Notes under the pieces: generated by a model
Database searches by the model: none
The model's input: only the letters and a program-made list of their open reading frames with translations
Told to the model about the DNA's origin: nothing
NCBI RefSeq assembly: GCF_035994945.1
Contig: NZ_CP108677.1
Coordinates: 992,001-1,056,000 of the forward strand
Length of the DNA stretch: 64,000 nt
Reading direction: 5' to 3'
Source of the DNA: Streptomyces sp. NBC_01216
GTDB lineage: Bacteria > Actinomycetota > Actinomycetes > Streptomycetales > Streptomycetaceae
Part shown: positions 1-8,134 of the stretch, piece after piece
Numbering within the stretch: the first letter of the stretch is position 1
How the letters are laid out: the number at the start of each line of letters is the position of its first letter
Position numbers and translations under genes: made by a program

Positions 1-414
1 CTGCTGTCCGGGCTTCCGGACCGGCTGCGGTCGGCACAGCGGGTGTTCGACCGGACGGGCGGCCTGCACGCCGCCGCGTTGTTCTCGGAGGACGGCGAGC
101 TGCTCGACGTACGGGAGGACGTGGGCCGGCACAACGCGGTGGACAAGCTGGTGGGGCGGGCCCTGCGAGAGGGCCTCCTCCCGCTGGAACGAGCGGTCCT
201 GCTCGTGTCGGGGCGGGCCTCCTTCGAGCTGGCGCAGAAGGCGGTGATGGCCGGTGTCCCGGTGCTCGCGGCGGTCTCCGCGCCGTCCTCGCTGGCGGTG
301 GACCTGGCGGCGGAGACGGGCCTGACCCTGGTCGGCTTCCTGCGCGGCGCGGACATGAACGTGTACACGGGCGAGCACCGCATCGCACTCGGCGCCGGGG
401 CCTCCCTCGGCTGA
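1..414 (+). CDS. fdhD: FdhD, formate dehydrogenase accessory sulfurtransferase (3' part only)
   Basis: The reading frame is open from the first base of the window and ends at TGA 412-414, so the start lies outside. The visible 137 residues match the C-terminal half of FdhD: a [11 protein letters not shown] motif, then [12 protein letters not shown], then a [16 protein letters not shown] stretch and the terminal [13 protein letters not shown]. FdhD family proteins pass sulfur from the IscS cysteine desulfurase to the molybdenum bis-MGD cofactor of formate dehydrogenase. The sulfur-carrying cysteine loop is expected in the missing N-terminal part, so activity cannot be judged here. It converges on the ferredoxin-like gene just downstream, leaving a 20-base gap. 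Confidence 0.93.
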   Translation: MLSGLPDRLRSAQRVFDRTGGLHAAALFSEDGELLDVREDVGRHNAVDKLVGRALREGLLPLERAVLLVSGRASFELAQKAVMAGVPVLAAVSAPSSLAVDLAAETGLTLVGFLRGADMNVYTGEHRIALGAGASLG

Positions 415-434
415 CCGCCCGGTCACGGCGTGGT

Positions 435-836
435 TCAGCGGGTGCGGCGCCTGGCCTCGGCCGGCGGGTCGATCATCTGGAGGGCGAGACCGTCCGGCGG
501 CTCCGCGACGCCTGGGCCGCCCGCGGCCGTCCAGGCGAGGATGTCGTCGACGCAGTCGTCGTCGACGGTGAAACCGATCCAGGCCGCCCGGCCGCCGCGG
601 CGTCGGCCCTCGGTGGAGGGCTGGACGACCACGACGTTGGCCTGGGCGCAGGGACCGAGGCAGTCGCTGACGCGGAGGGCGAGCAGGCCGCCCGAGTCGG
701 CGGCGGCACGGCGGAGCCGGGCGAGCTGACCCGCGTGGTCGATGCCCGGGTTCTTGCGGGCGTCGCCGCAGCAGCAGCCACGGCAGACGACCAGCGAGCA
801 GGGGCGGGCGCCGTAACGTATCGGGGTGGGACTCAC
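435..836 (-). CDS. Thioredoxin-like [2Fe-2S] ferredoxin family protein
   Basis: A 133-residue protein with an N-terminal cluster of cysteines (C13, C18, C21-C23) and a second pair in DCLGPC (C59, C63). This spacing is that of the thioredoxin-fold [2Fe-2S] ferredoxins, so an electron-transfer role is likely; the partner enzyme is not visible. I chose GTG 834-836 because a GGGAG ribosome site lies six bases upstream and because its GTGA overlaps the TGA of the tiny ORF 833-982, a usual sign of translational coupling. A much longer open frame upstream is only an artefact of high GC. Cofactor assignment is by family resemblance. Confidence 0.82.
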   Translation of the reverse strand: MSPTPIRYGARPCSLVVCRGCCCGDARKNPGIDHAGQLARLRRAAADSGGLLALRVSDCLGPCAQANVVVVQPSTEGRRRGGRAAWIGFTVDDDCVDDILAWTAAGGPGVAEPPDGLALQMIDPPAEARRRTR

Positions 837-982
837 CACGTGCTCCCGTTCGAGACGGTCGGCGCGGTCGAGACGGTCGGCGCGGTCGGCGTGGCGGTAC
901 CGAGACGGGGAAGCGGCGCCACGACGCGCTTCGTCGGGTCGGCGAGGACGATCGCGGCGCCACGGGGATCGAGTGCGGTCAT
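833..982 (-). pseudogene. 49-codon ORF resembling the N-terminus of an isochorismatase-like cysteine hydrolase
   Basis: ATG at 980-982 opens a 49-codon frame whose start (MTALDPRGAAIVLADPTKR) resembles the first strand of isochorismatase-family cysteine hydrolases, where the expected sequence is VLxDLQ with the catalytic Asp. It then turns into a low-complexity PTAPTVSTAPTVS stretch created by an 18-bp tandem repeat and stops at TGA 833-835, overlapping the ferredoxin start. I read it as either a truncated remnant or a short leader ORF that couples translation to the ferredoxin gene. The family link rests on about 25 residues only and is weak. Confidence 0.35.
850..885. repeat. Two perfect tandem copies of an 18-bp unit
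   Basis: The unit TCGAGACGGTCGGCGCGG occurs twice head to tail and a third partial copy (TCGGCG) follows. It lies just upstream of the ferredoxin start and inside the 49-codon ORF, where it encodes a repeated STAPTV hexapeptide. The remaining stretch 983-1198, up to the transporter stop, shows no gene I can support. Confidence 0.85.
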
Positions 983-1198
983 GGCAGCACCGTAGCGGTC
1001 GCGTTGATCTTCGTGTGCGGCGCCGTACGCGATCCCGCCACCGTCGGCGGCCGGGGCTCGGCGGGCGGGAGGGGTCCGGCGAACGGTCGGGACCCGACGG
1101 GCCGGCCGGGCTCCGGCGGGACGGCCGTTCCGTTCGGGCGGGCGTGCCCCCGGCCGCGGGTCCGCTCGGGTGGTCGGTTTCCGCCGGACGGCGCTCCG

Positions 1199-2245
1199 TC
1201 ACGACGCGGCCGAGGCGTTCCGTGGCGTCGGCGAGGACCGGGGGTCCGCCCCCGGCCTTTCCCCGGGGTCCCGGGCCCGGCGCCCGGCGATCACCGCGCA
1301 GACCATGAGCTGCATCTGGTGGAAGAGCATCAACGGCAGGACGACCGGCGCCGCCTGGGCGCCGAAGAGCACGCTCGCCATCGGGAGTCCGGCGGCCAGG
1401 CTCTTCTTCGAGCCCGCGAACTGGATGGCGACGCGGTCCTCCCTGCCGAACCCGAGCCGTCTCGCCCCGTACCAGGTCAGCGACAGCATCACCGCGAGCA
1501 GCACGGCCTCGACGGCCAGCAGCAGACCCAGCCGGGCGGGGGTGACCTGGTGCCAGACGCCGGCGACGACGCCCTGACTGAACGCGGAGTACACCACCAG
1601 CAGGATCGAGCCGCGGTCGACATACCCGAGCGGCTCGCGGTGCCGCGGGAGGAAGGTCCTCGCCCAGGGCCGCACCAGCTGCCCGGCCAGGAAGGGGACC
1701 AGCAGCTGGAGCACGATCCTGAGCAGTGAGCCGGCCGAGAAGCCGCCGACGCCGCCGGCGAGGAGCGCCGCCGCGAGCAGCGGGGTCAGCAGGATGCCGG
1801 CGAGGGAGGAGAAGGAGCCCGCGCAGATCGCGGCGGGCACGTTCCCGCGCGCGATCGAGGTGAAGGCGATCGAGGACTGGACGGTGGACGGCGCCAGGCA
1901 GAGGAAGAGCAGACCGCTGTGGAGGGCGGGCGTCAGCACGACCGGCACCAAGCCCTTCGCCGCGAGACCGAGCAGCGGGAAGGCCACGAACGTGGCGGTC
2001 AGGACGGTGAGGTGGAGACGCCAGTGCCGTAGGCCGTCGAGGGCCTCCCGGCTGGACAGCCGGGCGCCGTAGAGGAAGAAGAGCAGCGCCACGGCGACCG
2101 TCGAGGCGCCCTCCGCGAGTCGGGCGGCCGTCCCGGAGGCGGGGAGCAGGGCCGCGAGACCCACTGTGCCGAGCAGCGCCAGGACGTACCGGTCGAGGGG
2201 TGGCCAGGAGGGCGGGAAGGACGTACGGCGGTTCAAGCGCTCCAC
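1199..2245 (-). CDS. Bile acid:sodium symporter family (BASS/SBF) transporter
   Basis: A polytopic membrane protein of 348 residues with about nine to ten hydrophobic segments, starting with DRYVLALLGTVGLAALLP and containing the SBF-type signatures LAPSTVQSSIAFTSIARGN and AIQFAGSKKSLAAGLPMASVLF. Family members (the YfeH-like branch of the bile acid:sodium symporters) move organic anions with sodium across the cytoplasmic membrane; the substrate cannot be read from sequence. The start GTG 2243-2245 has a GAAGAG upstream; an ATG at 2371 would add a poorly conserved, arginine-rich tail. It is divergent from the LysR gene at 2579, which is the likely regulator. The C-terminus is a short disordered tail. 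Confidence 0.85.
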   Translation of the reverse strand: MERLNRRTSFPPSWPPLDRYVLALLGTVGLAALLPASGTAARLAEGASTVAVALLFFLYGARLSSREALDGLRHWRLHLTVLTATFVAFPLLGLAAKGLVPVVLTPALHSGLLFLCLAPSTVQSSIAFTSIARGNVPAAICAGSFSSLAGILLTPLLAAALLAGGVGGFSAGSLLRIVLQLLVPFLAGQLVRPWARTFLPRHREPLGYVDRGSILLVVYSAFSQGVVAGVWHQVTPARLGLLLAVEAVLLAVMLSLTWYGARRLGFGREDRVAIQFAGSKKSLAAGLPMASVLFGAQAAPVVLPLMLFHQMQLMVCAVIAGRRARDPGERPGADPRSSPTPRNASAAS

Positions 2246-2418
2246 AGCTCTTCTCGGTCGGGTCCGTCCCGCTCGGGTCGGCTCCTCTGGCGGGTTCGAG
2301 CGTCCCGACGGGGTCCGGACGGGGCAGCGGAAGGAGTGGGCCGCTCGGCCGGACACGCTCCCGCCGTCCATCCTGCTCGGTCGGGCGGCGATCGGGAATC
2401 CCGCACAACGCTCTCATT

Positions 2419-2439
2419 GTCATCGGGGATCGTGATGAC
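2419..2439. promoter_or_regulatory. Inverted repeat GTCATC-N9-GATGAC, candidate LysR operator
   Basis: In the 333-bp space between the divergent SBF transporter and LysR gene there is a perfect 6-bp inverted repeat with a 9-bp spacer. A second small palindrome, CGGGAATCCCG, lies about 20 bp to its left. LysR regulators commonly bind dyads of this kind between themselves and a divergent target. No other structure stands out in 2246-2578. Confidence 0.4.
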
Positions 2440-2578
2440 GGACCTGCTTCGCAGCGCACGCCGGTCCCGCCCGCGTGGGTCACGCCGGTGCGTCCCGCCG
2501 GTGGGTCCCGCCGTCCCGCCCAGCGCGAGTGGGGCGGGGCGCCACCCGCGGATGCCGGAGATCGATAGCCTCGGAGAC

Positions 2579-3445
2579 GTGTACGAACCCTCCCAGCTGC
2601 GCACCTTCCTCGCCGTCGCCCAGACCCTGAGCTTCACCCGGGCGGGGCGCCGGCTGGGGCTGCGCCAGTCCACGGTGAGCCAGCACGTGCGGCGACTGGA
2701 GGAGGCGACGGGAAGGCCGCTGTTCACCCGGGACACCCACAAGGTGGAGCTGACGGAGGACGGTGAGGCGATGCTCGGCTTCGCCCGGACGATCCTGGAG
2801 GCACACGAGCGGGCCGCGGTCTTCTTCGCCGGGACCCGGTTGCGTGGGCGGCTGCGGTTCGGGGCCTCGGAGGACTTCGTGGCGACCCGGCTGCCGGAGA
2901 TCCTGGAGGCGTTCCGCAGGGAGCACCCCGAGGTGGATCTGGAGCTGACGGTCGGACTGTCCGGGACGCTGAACGCCCGCCTGTCGGCGGGGCGGCTGGA
3001 TCTGGTCCTGGCGAAGCGGGGGCCCGGGGAGAGCGGCGGGGACCTGGTGTGGCAGGACGCGCTCGTGTGGATCGGCTCGCCTCGGCTGCGGCTCGATCCG
3101 GACCGTCCGGTGCCGCTGATCGTCTTCCCGCCGCCGGGCATCACCCGAGCGCGGGCGCTCGAGGCGCTGGAGGCTCAGGGGCGGGCTTGGCGGATCGTGT
3201 GTACGAGCACGAGTCTGAGCGGCACCGTGGCAGCGGCCCGCGCCGGTCTCGGCGTGATGGCCCACACGCGCGGCCTGGTCCCGCCGGGTCTCACGACGGT
3301 GCCGGCCCGGGCGGGACTGCCGGATCTGGGCGAGGTCGAGTTCGTCCTGCGGCCGGGGCGCCGGCCGGGAGCCTCCCAGGAAGCGGCGGACGCCCTGGCC
3401 GCGGCGATCCTGGCGGGCGGCGACCGGCTCCACCGCCCCCACTGA
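2579..3445 (+). CDS. LysR family transcriptional regulator
   Basis: A 288-residue regulator. Residues 3-62 form the LysR winged helix (QLRTFLAVAQTLSFTRAGRRL, then QSTVSQHVRRLEEATGRPLF), followed by the periplasmic-binding-protein-like effector domain from about residue 88. GTG 2579 is chosen because GGAG sits four bases upstream and LysR proteins begin close to the helix-turn-helix; an ATG at 2552 would add nine residues without a ribosome site. It is divergent from the SBF-type transporter, the classical arrangement in which a LysR protein controls its neighbour. The effector is unknown. Confidence 0.9.
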   Translation: MYEPSQLRTFLAVAQTLSFTRAGRRLGLRQSTVSQHVRRLEEATGRPLFTRDTHKVELTEDGEAMLGFARTILEAHERAAVFFAGTRLRGRLRFGASEDFVATRLPEILEAFRREHPEVDLELTVGLSGTLNARLSAGRLDLVLAKRGPGESGGDLVWQDALVWIGSPRLRLDPDRPVPLIVFPPPGITRARALEALEAQGRAWRIVCTSTSLSGTVAAARAGLGVMAHTRGLVPPGLTTVPARAGLPDLGEVEFVLRPGRRPGASQEAADALAAAILAGGDRLHRPH

Positions 3446-3626
3446 CCAGGCGCCGAGTCCGGGCGTCTTGGTCCCGCCGCGATCCCCCTCGCGTCCGCCG
3501 CTATCCCCCTCCGGTGCGGCCCGACGGCGGTCACCCACCACGGCACGCCGGGCACCCGTCCACCCCCTTTCTTCGCGCCCCCCTTCGCGCCCCTCTTCGC
3601 GCTCCATGCCGCGCCCCTGTCCGCGT

Positions 3627-3648
3627 CCCCTCCCGGGCCCGGGAGGGG
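3627..3648. terminator. GC-rich perfect palindrome, possible terminator
   Basis: CCCCTCCCGGG is followed immediately by its exact complement CCCGGGAGGGG, giving a 22-bp palindrome able to fold as a tight hairpin 180 bp after the LysR stop. No T-tract follows, as is usual in Streptomyces. Confidence 0.45.
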
Positions 3649-3695
3649 GCGTGGGCGCCCGGTACGGATTCGGTGGAGATTCCGCCGCCCCCTGC

Positions 3696-3713
3696 TTACC
3701 GAACGGTCAGTAA
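3696..3713. promoter_or_regulatory. Imperfect 18-bp palindrome, TetR-type operator candidate
   Basis: TTACCGAACGGTCAGTAA has seven of nine symmetric base pairs (TTAC..., GTAA ends, central CG). Palindromes of this shape are typical of TetR-family regulators of fatty-acid degradation, and the next gene is a long-chain acyl-CoA ligase whose start is 160 bp downstream. The regulator itself is not in the window. Confidence 0.45.
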
Positions 3714-3872
3714 CGGACCCTCGCCGCTCCCCGGTTCCTCGCCCTCCCGCCCCTGACCTGTGCGAACACCCAATGTCCCGGCTTGGTGAAGGGCCTCCCG
3801 CGTGACAGTCGGGTGGGGTACCGTCACCCGCGCCGTACGGAGCGCGACAGCGAGCGGTCGAGGAGCAGGTCA

Positions 3873-5702
3873 TTGCGCGAGTTCACCGTGCCGCCCGTCG
3901 AGGCGGCGCCTCAGGTCGGCGGTCTGGCGGACGCCGTGTTCGACCATGCCCGGCGGGACCCGGACCGGGTGGCGCTGGGCCGCAAGGACGCGTCGGGCCG
4001 GTGGCGGGATGTCACGTCCGCGCAGTTCCGCGATGAGGTGCTGGCCCTCGCGAAGGGGCTGATCGCCCAGGGGGTGCGATTCGGCGACCGGGTCGCCCTG
4101 ATGGCCAGGACCCGCTACGAGTGGACCCTGTTCGATTTCGCGCTGTGGGCGCTGGGCGCGCAGTCCGTGCCGATCTACCCGACCTCCTCCGCGGAGCAGG
4201 TCTTCTGGATGCTGCACGACGCCGGGGTCACCGCGTGCGTGGTGGAACACGAGGACCACGCCATGACGATCGGGTCGGTCGTCGACCGGCTGCCGCACCT
4301 CAAGCGGCTGTGGCAGCTGGACGCCGGCGAGGGCGCGGTCGCCGAGCTGGTCGCGGCGGGCGCGGAGATCGACGAGGAGGTGGTGCACCGGCACCGGCGG
4401 GCGGTCACGCCCGACTCCGTCGCCACGGTCATCTACACCTCGGGCACCACCGGCCCGCCCAAGGGCTGTGTCATCACCCACTCCAACCTCATGTTCGAGA
4501 CGGACATGCTGATCGGCCGCTGGGAGCCGGTCTTCCACACGAAACCGGGTGACGAGGCGTCGACGCTGCTCTTCCTGCCGCTGGCGCACGTCTTCGGCCG
4601 GATGGTGGAGGTGGCGGCGATCCGGGGTGGGGTGAAGCTGGGGCACCAGCCGGCGCTCGCCGCGTCCGCGCTGCTTCCGGACCTGGCGGCGTTCCGGCCG
4701 ACGTTCGTCCTGGCCGTCCCGTACGTCCTGGAGAAGGTCTTCCACGCGGCCCGGCGCAAGGCGGAGACCGACGGGAAGACGGGCCCGTACGACAAGGCCG
4801 TCGACGTGGCGGTGAAGTACGCCGAGGCCCTGGAGCACAAGGCGTTCGGACTCGGTCCGGGGCCGTCGGCGGCGTTGCGGATGCAGCACCAGTTCTTCGA
4901 GCGGACGGTCTACGGCAAGGTCCGCGAGGCGATGGGCGGCCGGGTGCGGCACGCGATGTCGGGCGGCTCGGGCATGGACCGGCGGCTGGGCCTGTTCTTC
5001 GAGGGGGCGGGGGTGACGGTCTTCGAGGGCTACGGCCTGACGGAGTCCTCGGCCGCGGCGACGGCGAACCCGCCCGAGCGGACCAAGTACGGAACGGTGG
5101 GGCAACCGGTCCCGGGGACGACCGTGCACATCGCGGAGGACGGGGAGGTGTGGCTGCACGGAGCCCACGTCTTCTCGGGCTACCTGAACAATCCGCAGGC
5201 CACCGCCGCCGTACTGAACAACGGCTGGCTCGCCACCGGCGACCTGGGGATGCTCGACGAGGACGGCTATCTGACGATCACCGGTCGGAAGAAGGAGATC
5301 CTGGTCACCTCCGGTGGCAAGAGCGTGTCGCCGACCGCGCTGGAGGAGCGGGTTCGCGCGCACCCGCTGATCGCGCAGTGCATCGTCGTGGGCAACGACC
5401 GGCCGTACATCGCCGCGCTGGTGACGATGGATCAGGAGGCGGTGGAGCACTGGCTCTCCATCCAGGGGCGGCCCGCGATGTCACCGGCGGAGCTGGTACG
5501 GGACCCGAGCCTGGAGACGGAGATCCGGCGGGCGGTGGTGGCTGCCAACACTCTGGTCTCCCAGGCGGAGTCCATCCGCACGTTCCGGATCCTGGCGCAT
5601 CCCTTCAGCGAGGAGCAGGGACTGCTCACGCCCTCGCTGAAGCTGAAGCGCAAGGCCATCGAGAAGGCGTACGCGGTCGAGGTCGAGGCGCTGTACGGCT
5701 GA
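3873..5702 (+). CDS. Long-chain fatty-acid-CoA ligase (AMP-dependent)
   Basis: A 609-residue adenylate-forming enzyme that activates a long-chain fatty acid with ATP and transfers it to CoA, in the cytoplasm or at the inner membrane face. The P-loop YTSGTTGPPKGC, the acyl-AMP motif EGYGLTESS, the TGDLG motif and the ITGRKKEILVTSGGKSVSP hinge are all present, as expected for the FadD15-like bacterial branch. The start is TTG 3873 with GGAG eight bases upstream; the frame remains open further up but that part is not protein-like. A dispersed hairpin begins directly after the stop codon. An operator-like palindrome upstream suggests repression by a TetR regulator. Confidence 0.92.
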   Translation: MREFTVPPVEAAPQVGGLADAVFDHARRDPDRVALGRKDASGRWRDVTSAQFRDEVLALAKGLIAQGVRFGDRVALMARTRYEWTLFDFALWALGAQSVPIYPTSSAEQVFWMLHDAGVTACVVEHEDHAMTIGSVVDRLPHLKRLWQLDAGEGAVAELVAAGAEIDEEVVHRHRRAVTPDSVATVIYTSGTTGPPKGCVITHSNLMFETDMLIGRWEPVFHTKPGDEASTLLFLPLAHVFGRMVEVAAIRGGVKLGHQPALAASALLPDLAAFRPTFVLAVPYVLEKVFHAARRKAETDGKTGPYDKAVDVAVKYAEALEHKAFGLGPGPSAALRMQHQFFERTVYGKVREAMGGRVRHAMSGGSGMDRRLGLFFEGAGVTVFEGYGLTESSAAATANPPERTKYGTVGQPVPGTTVHIAEDGEVWLHGAHVFSGYLNNPQATAAVLNNGWLATGDLGMLDEDGYLTITGRKKEILVTSGGKSVSPTALEERVRAHPLIAQCIVVGNDRPYIAALVTMDQEAVEHWLSIQGRPAMSPAELVRDPSLETEIRRAVVAANTLVSQAESIRTFRILAHPFSEEQGLLTPSLKLKRKAIEKAYAVEVEALYG

Positions 5703-5734
5703 GAGCCTGCCGGTGGCCTTGGACCGACAGGCTC
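5703..5734 (+). terminator. Dispersed hairpin repeat, copy A (abuts stop codon)
   Basis: GAGCCTGCCGG and CCGACAGGCTC pair over 11 positions with one mismatch around a TGGCCTTGGA loop. The element starts at the base after the ligase TGA. Near-identical copies occur at 6779-6811 and, on the other strand, 15621-15651. It most likely acts as a factor-independent terminator, and its sequence conservation suggests a repeat family. Confidence 0.75.
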
Positions 5735-5850
5735 TGACGCGGCGCCGCAGTACGGCACCCGGGCCACCGGTGTGCCCCCGGTGGAATGTGCGGGGGCTCC
5801 CGATCGTTGACACTGGGAGTATCACCCGACGACGTTAGGACCGACCCCTC

Positions 5851-6696
5851 GTGAGCACGGACAACAAGGTCCCCTCCCTCACTCTGAACAACGGCGTGGA
5901 GATGCCGCAGCTCGGATTCGGCGTCTGGCAGGTGCCGGACGACGAGGCGACGCGAGCCGTGGCCACGGCCCTGGAGGCCGGCTACCGCTCCATCGACACA
6001 GCGGCGATCTACGGCAACGAAGCGGGCACCGGCCGGGCGCTCACCGGCTCCGGGATCCCCCGCGACGAGCTTTTCGTGACCACCAAGCTGTGGAACAGCG
6101 AGCAGGGCTTCGACTCGACCCTGCGCGCCTTCGACGCCTCGCTGGAGAAGCTGGGGCTCGACTACGTCGACCTGTACCTGATCCACTGGCCGCTGCCGGC
6201 CAAGGACACCTACGTCGACACCTACCGCGCCTTCGAGAAGATCCACGCCGACGGCCGCGCCAAGTCCATCGGTGTCTCCAACTTCCTCCCCGAGCACCTG
6301 GAGCGTCTGGTCGGGGAGACCTCGGTCGTCCCCGCGGTCAACCAGATCGAGCTCCACCCGCATCTCCAGCAGTACGAGTCCCGCGCGGCGCACGAGCGGC
6401 ACGGGATCGCCACCGAGGCGTGGTCGCCGCTGGGTCAGGGCGGCAGCCTGCTGGAGGTCCCCGCGCTGGTCGCGATCGCGCAGAAGCACGGGCGTACCCC
6501 GGCTCAGGTGGTGCTCCGCTGGCACGTCCAGACCGGGAACGTCGTGATCCCCAAGTCGGTCACGCCGTCGCGCATCCGGGAGAACATCGACGTGTTCGGC
6601 TTCGCTCTGGACGACGAGGACATGGCGGCGGTGGCCGCCCTGAACGAGGACCGGCGGATCGGCCCGGACCCGGCGGAGTTCAGCGTCGGCGCGTGA
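5851..6696 (+). CDS. Aldo/keto reductase
   Basis: A 281-residue NADPH-dependent oxidoreductase with a TIM-barrel fold. The catalytic tetrad is visible: D49, Y54, K79 and H112, within DTAAIYGNE, TTKLW and LYLIHWP. The C-terminal NADPH-binding motif IPKSVTPSRIRENIDVF is intact. The family reduces aldehydes and ketones, in this sub-group often 2,5-diketo-gluconate or methylglyoxal-like compounds; the real substrate is unknown. The start is GTG 5851. It stands alone between two copies of the same hairpin repeat and converges on the MDR oxidoreductase. Confidence 0.93.
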   Translation: MSTDNKVPSLTLNNGVEMPQLGFGVWQVPDDEATRAVATALEAGYRSIDTAAIYGNEAGTGRALTGSGIPRDELFVTTKLWNSEQGFDSTLRAFDASLEKLGLDYVDLYLIHWPLPAKDTYVDTYRAFEKIHADGRAKSIGVSNFLPEHLERLVGETSVVPAVNQIELHPHLQQYESRAAHERHGIATEAWSPLGQGGSLLEVPALVAIAQKHGRTPAQVVLRWHVQTGNVVIPKSVTPSRIRENIDVFGFALDDEDMAAVAALNEDRRIGPDPAEFSVGA

Positions 6697-6778
6697 GGGC
6701 CGTCCGGGCGGCCCGCGGTCGGGACGGCGCCCGCGCCCAGGCGGTCCGGTACGAGCACCCGTGCCGTGGGTCGACTCG

Positions 6779-6811
6779 GAGCCTGGCGGGTGGCCTTCGG
6801 CCGACAGGCTC
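6779..6811. terminator. Dispersed hairpin repeat, copy B, between convergent genes
   Basis: GAGCCTGGCGG and CCGACAGGCTC form a stem around a GTGGCCTTCGG loop. It lies in the 190-bp gap between the stops of the aldo/keto reductase and the MDR oxidoreductase, so it can serve as a bidirectional terminator. It belongs to the same sequence family as 5703-5734. Confidence 0.75.
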
Positions 6812-6886
6812 CCAAGCGTCGGCTCCCGGGCCGCGAGGTACCGGCCGGCGCGGTGCGGGGTCGTCCCGCGCCGCGCCGGGCACCGC

Positions 6887-7855
6887 TCAGACGACGGCCA
6901 GGACGATCTTCCCGCGGGTGCGGCCCGACTCCCCGAGCGTGTGGGCCCGCGCCGCCTCGGCGAGCGGGAACACCGTCTCCACCTCCGGGCGCAGCCGGCC
7001 CGTCTCCACCAGTTCGGCCAGGCCCAGCAGACCGGCGTAGTCCGGTTCGACGAGGGTGAAACCGGTCCGGACGCTCTTGGCGGCGGTGTCCTCCGGCGCC
7101 GGTACGGCATCCGGCGAGGGCAGGGTCACCAGGGTGCCGCCCTCGCGCAGCACGGCCAGCGAACGCGTGCCGTAGTCGTCGGCTCCGTAGGCGTCGAGGA
7201 CGATGTCCACGTCCCGGACCGTCCGCGCGAAGTCCGTCGTCGTGTAGTCGATCGGTTCGTCCACGCCCAGTCCGCGCAGGAAGTCCTGCTTCGCGGGCCC
7301 GGCCGTGCCCAGGACGTACGCCCCGCGGGCCTTGGCGATCTGGACGGCCAGGTGCCCGACGCCACCCGCCGCCGCGTGGACGAGGACGCGCTGCCCCGCG
7401 CGCACACCGGCCGTGTCGACGAGCGACTGCCAGGCCGTGAGGCCCGCCAGCGGCAGTGCGGCGGCCTCCACGTGGGTGAGGGAGGCGGGCTTGCGGGCGA
7501 AGTGGCGCGCCGGCCCGGTGACGTACTCGGCGTAGCCACCGGCCTGCTGCGGGAACTGGGGCATGCCGAAGACCTCGTCACCCGGCGCGAAGAGGGTGAC
7601 CCCCAGTCCCACGGCCTCGACGACACCGGAGACGTCGTAGCCGAGTACCGGCGTCTCGCCCCACATGCCGAAGCCGCCGGAGGCGCGGGACTTCCAGTCC
7701 ACGGGGTTGAGGCCGGCCGCGTGGACCCGCACGAGGATCTCGGTCGGGCCCGGCACGGGGCGGGTGATCCGGGTCTCGGTGAGGACCTCGGGGCCACCCC
7801 ACTCGGTGGCGACGACGGCCCGCATGGTCACGGGGTCGGTGGCGGTCTCGTTCAT
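6887..7855 (-). CDS. NADP-dependent quinone oxidoreductase-like MDR enzyme
   Basis: A 322-residue medium-chain dehydrogenase/reductase. The GroES-like domain covers about residues 20-125 and the Rossmann domain follows, with the nucleotide motif AAAGGVGHLA at 161-170. The structural and catalytic zinc cysteines are missing, which places it in the zinc-independent quinone oxidoreductase group that reduces quinones or enones with NADPH. ATG 7853-7855 has AGGAG seven bases upstream. It is divergent from the GlxA-like regulator at 8135, so that regulator may control it. The 279-bp gap between them contains no gene I can support. Confidence 0.9.
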   Translation of the reverse strand: MNETATDPVTMRAVVATEWGGPEVLTETRITRPVPGPTEILVRVHAAGLNPVDWKSRASGGFGMWGETPVLGYDVSGVVEAVGLGVTLFAPGDEVFGMPQFPQQAGGYAEYVTGPARHFARKPASLTHVEAAALPLAGLTAWQSLVDTAGVRAGQRVLVHAAAGGVGHLAVQIAKARGAYVLGTAGPAKQDFLRGLGVDEPIDYTTTDFARTVRDVDIVLDAYGADDYGTRSLAVLREGGTLVTLPSPDAVPAPEDTAAKSVRTGFTLVEPDYAGLLGLAELVETGRLRPEVETVFPLAEAARAHTLGESGRTRGKIVLAVV

Positions 7856-8134
7856 GGGGTTGCTCCTGGTGGGGCTCGTCGGTCGTGGCCGGCCCGGCGG
7901 CGGCCGGGAGGCGCTGGACAGCGGTCGGACAGCGGGCCGGGCGACGGCGGGCAGCCGTTGTCGTTCCGTCGTGTCCGCGGGGACCGGAGACCTGTCTTTG
8001 CAGGCCGTCCCCGGTGCGGTGGCCCTGCGGGTCGCCAGGGCGTCCGCCGCCGGTGTCCATCGGTGCTTTCAGCTTCCGGCAGTGTGGAGCCGCGCGATAC
8101 TGGCCGGATAGCCAGGATGTGACAGAATCAGGCC

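Larger units (their letters stand above)
3446..3872. other. Intergenic region before the acyl-CoA ligase
   Basis: This 427-bp stretch has no gene I can support. It holds a 22-bp perfect GC palindrome (3627-3648), possibly a terminator for the LysR gene, and an AT-richer operator-like palindrome (3696-3713). The final bases carry the GGAG ribosome site of the TTG-initiated ligase. Confidence 0.6.

Noticed and set aside
435..2483. Single 682-codon minus-strand gene
   Set aside because: Only the last 133 codons resemble a protein family; the rest overlaps the SBF transporter in another frame and is a chance open frame.
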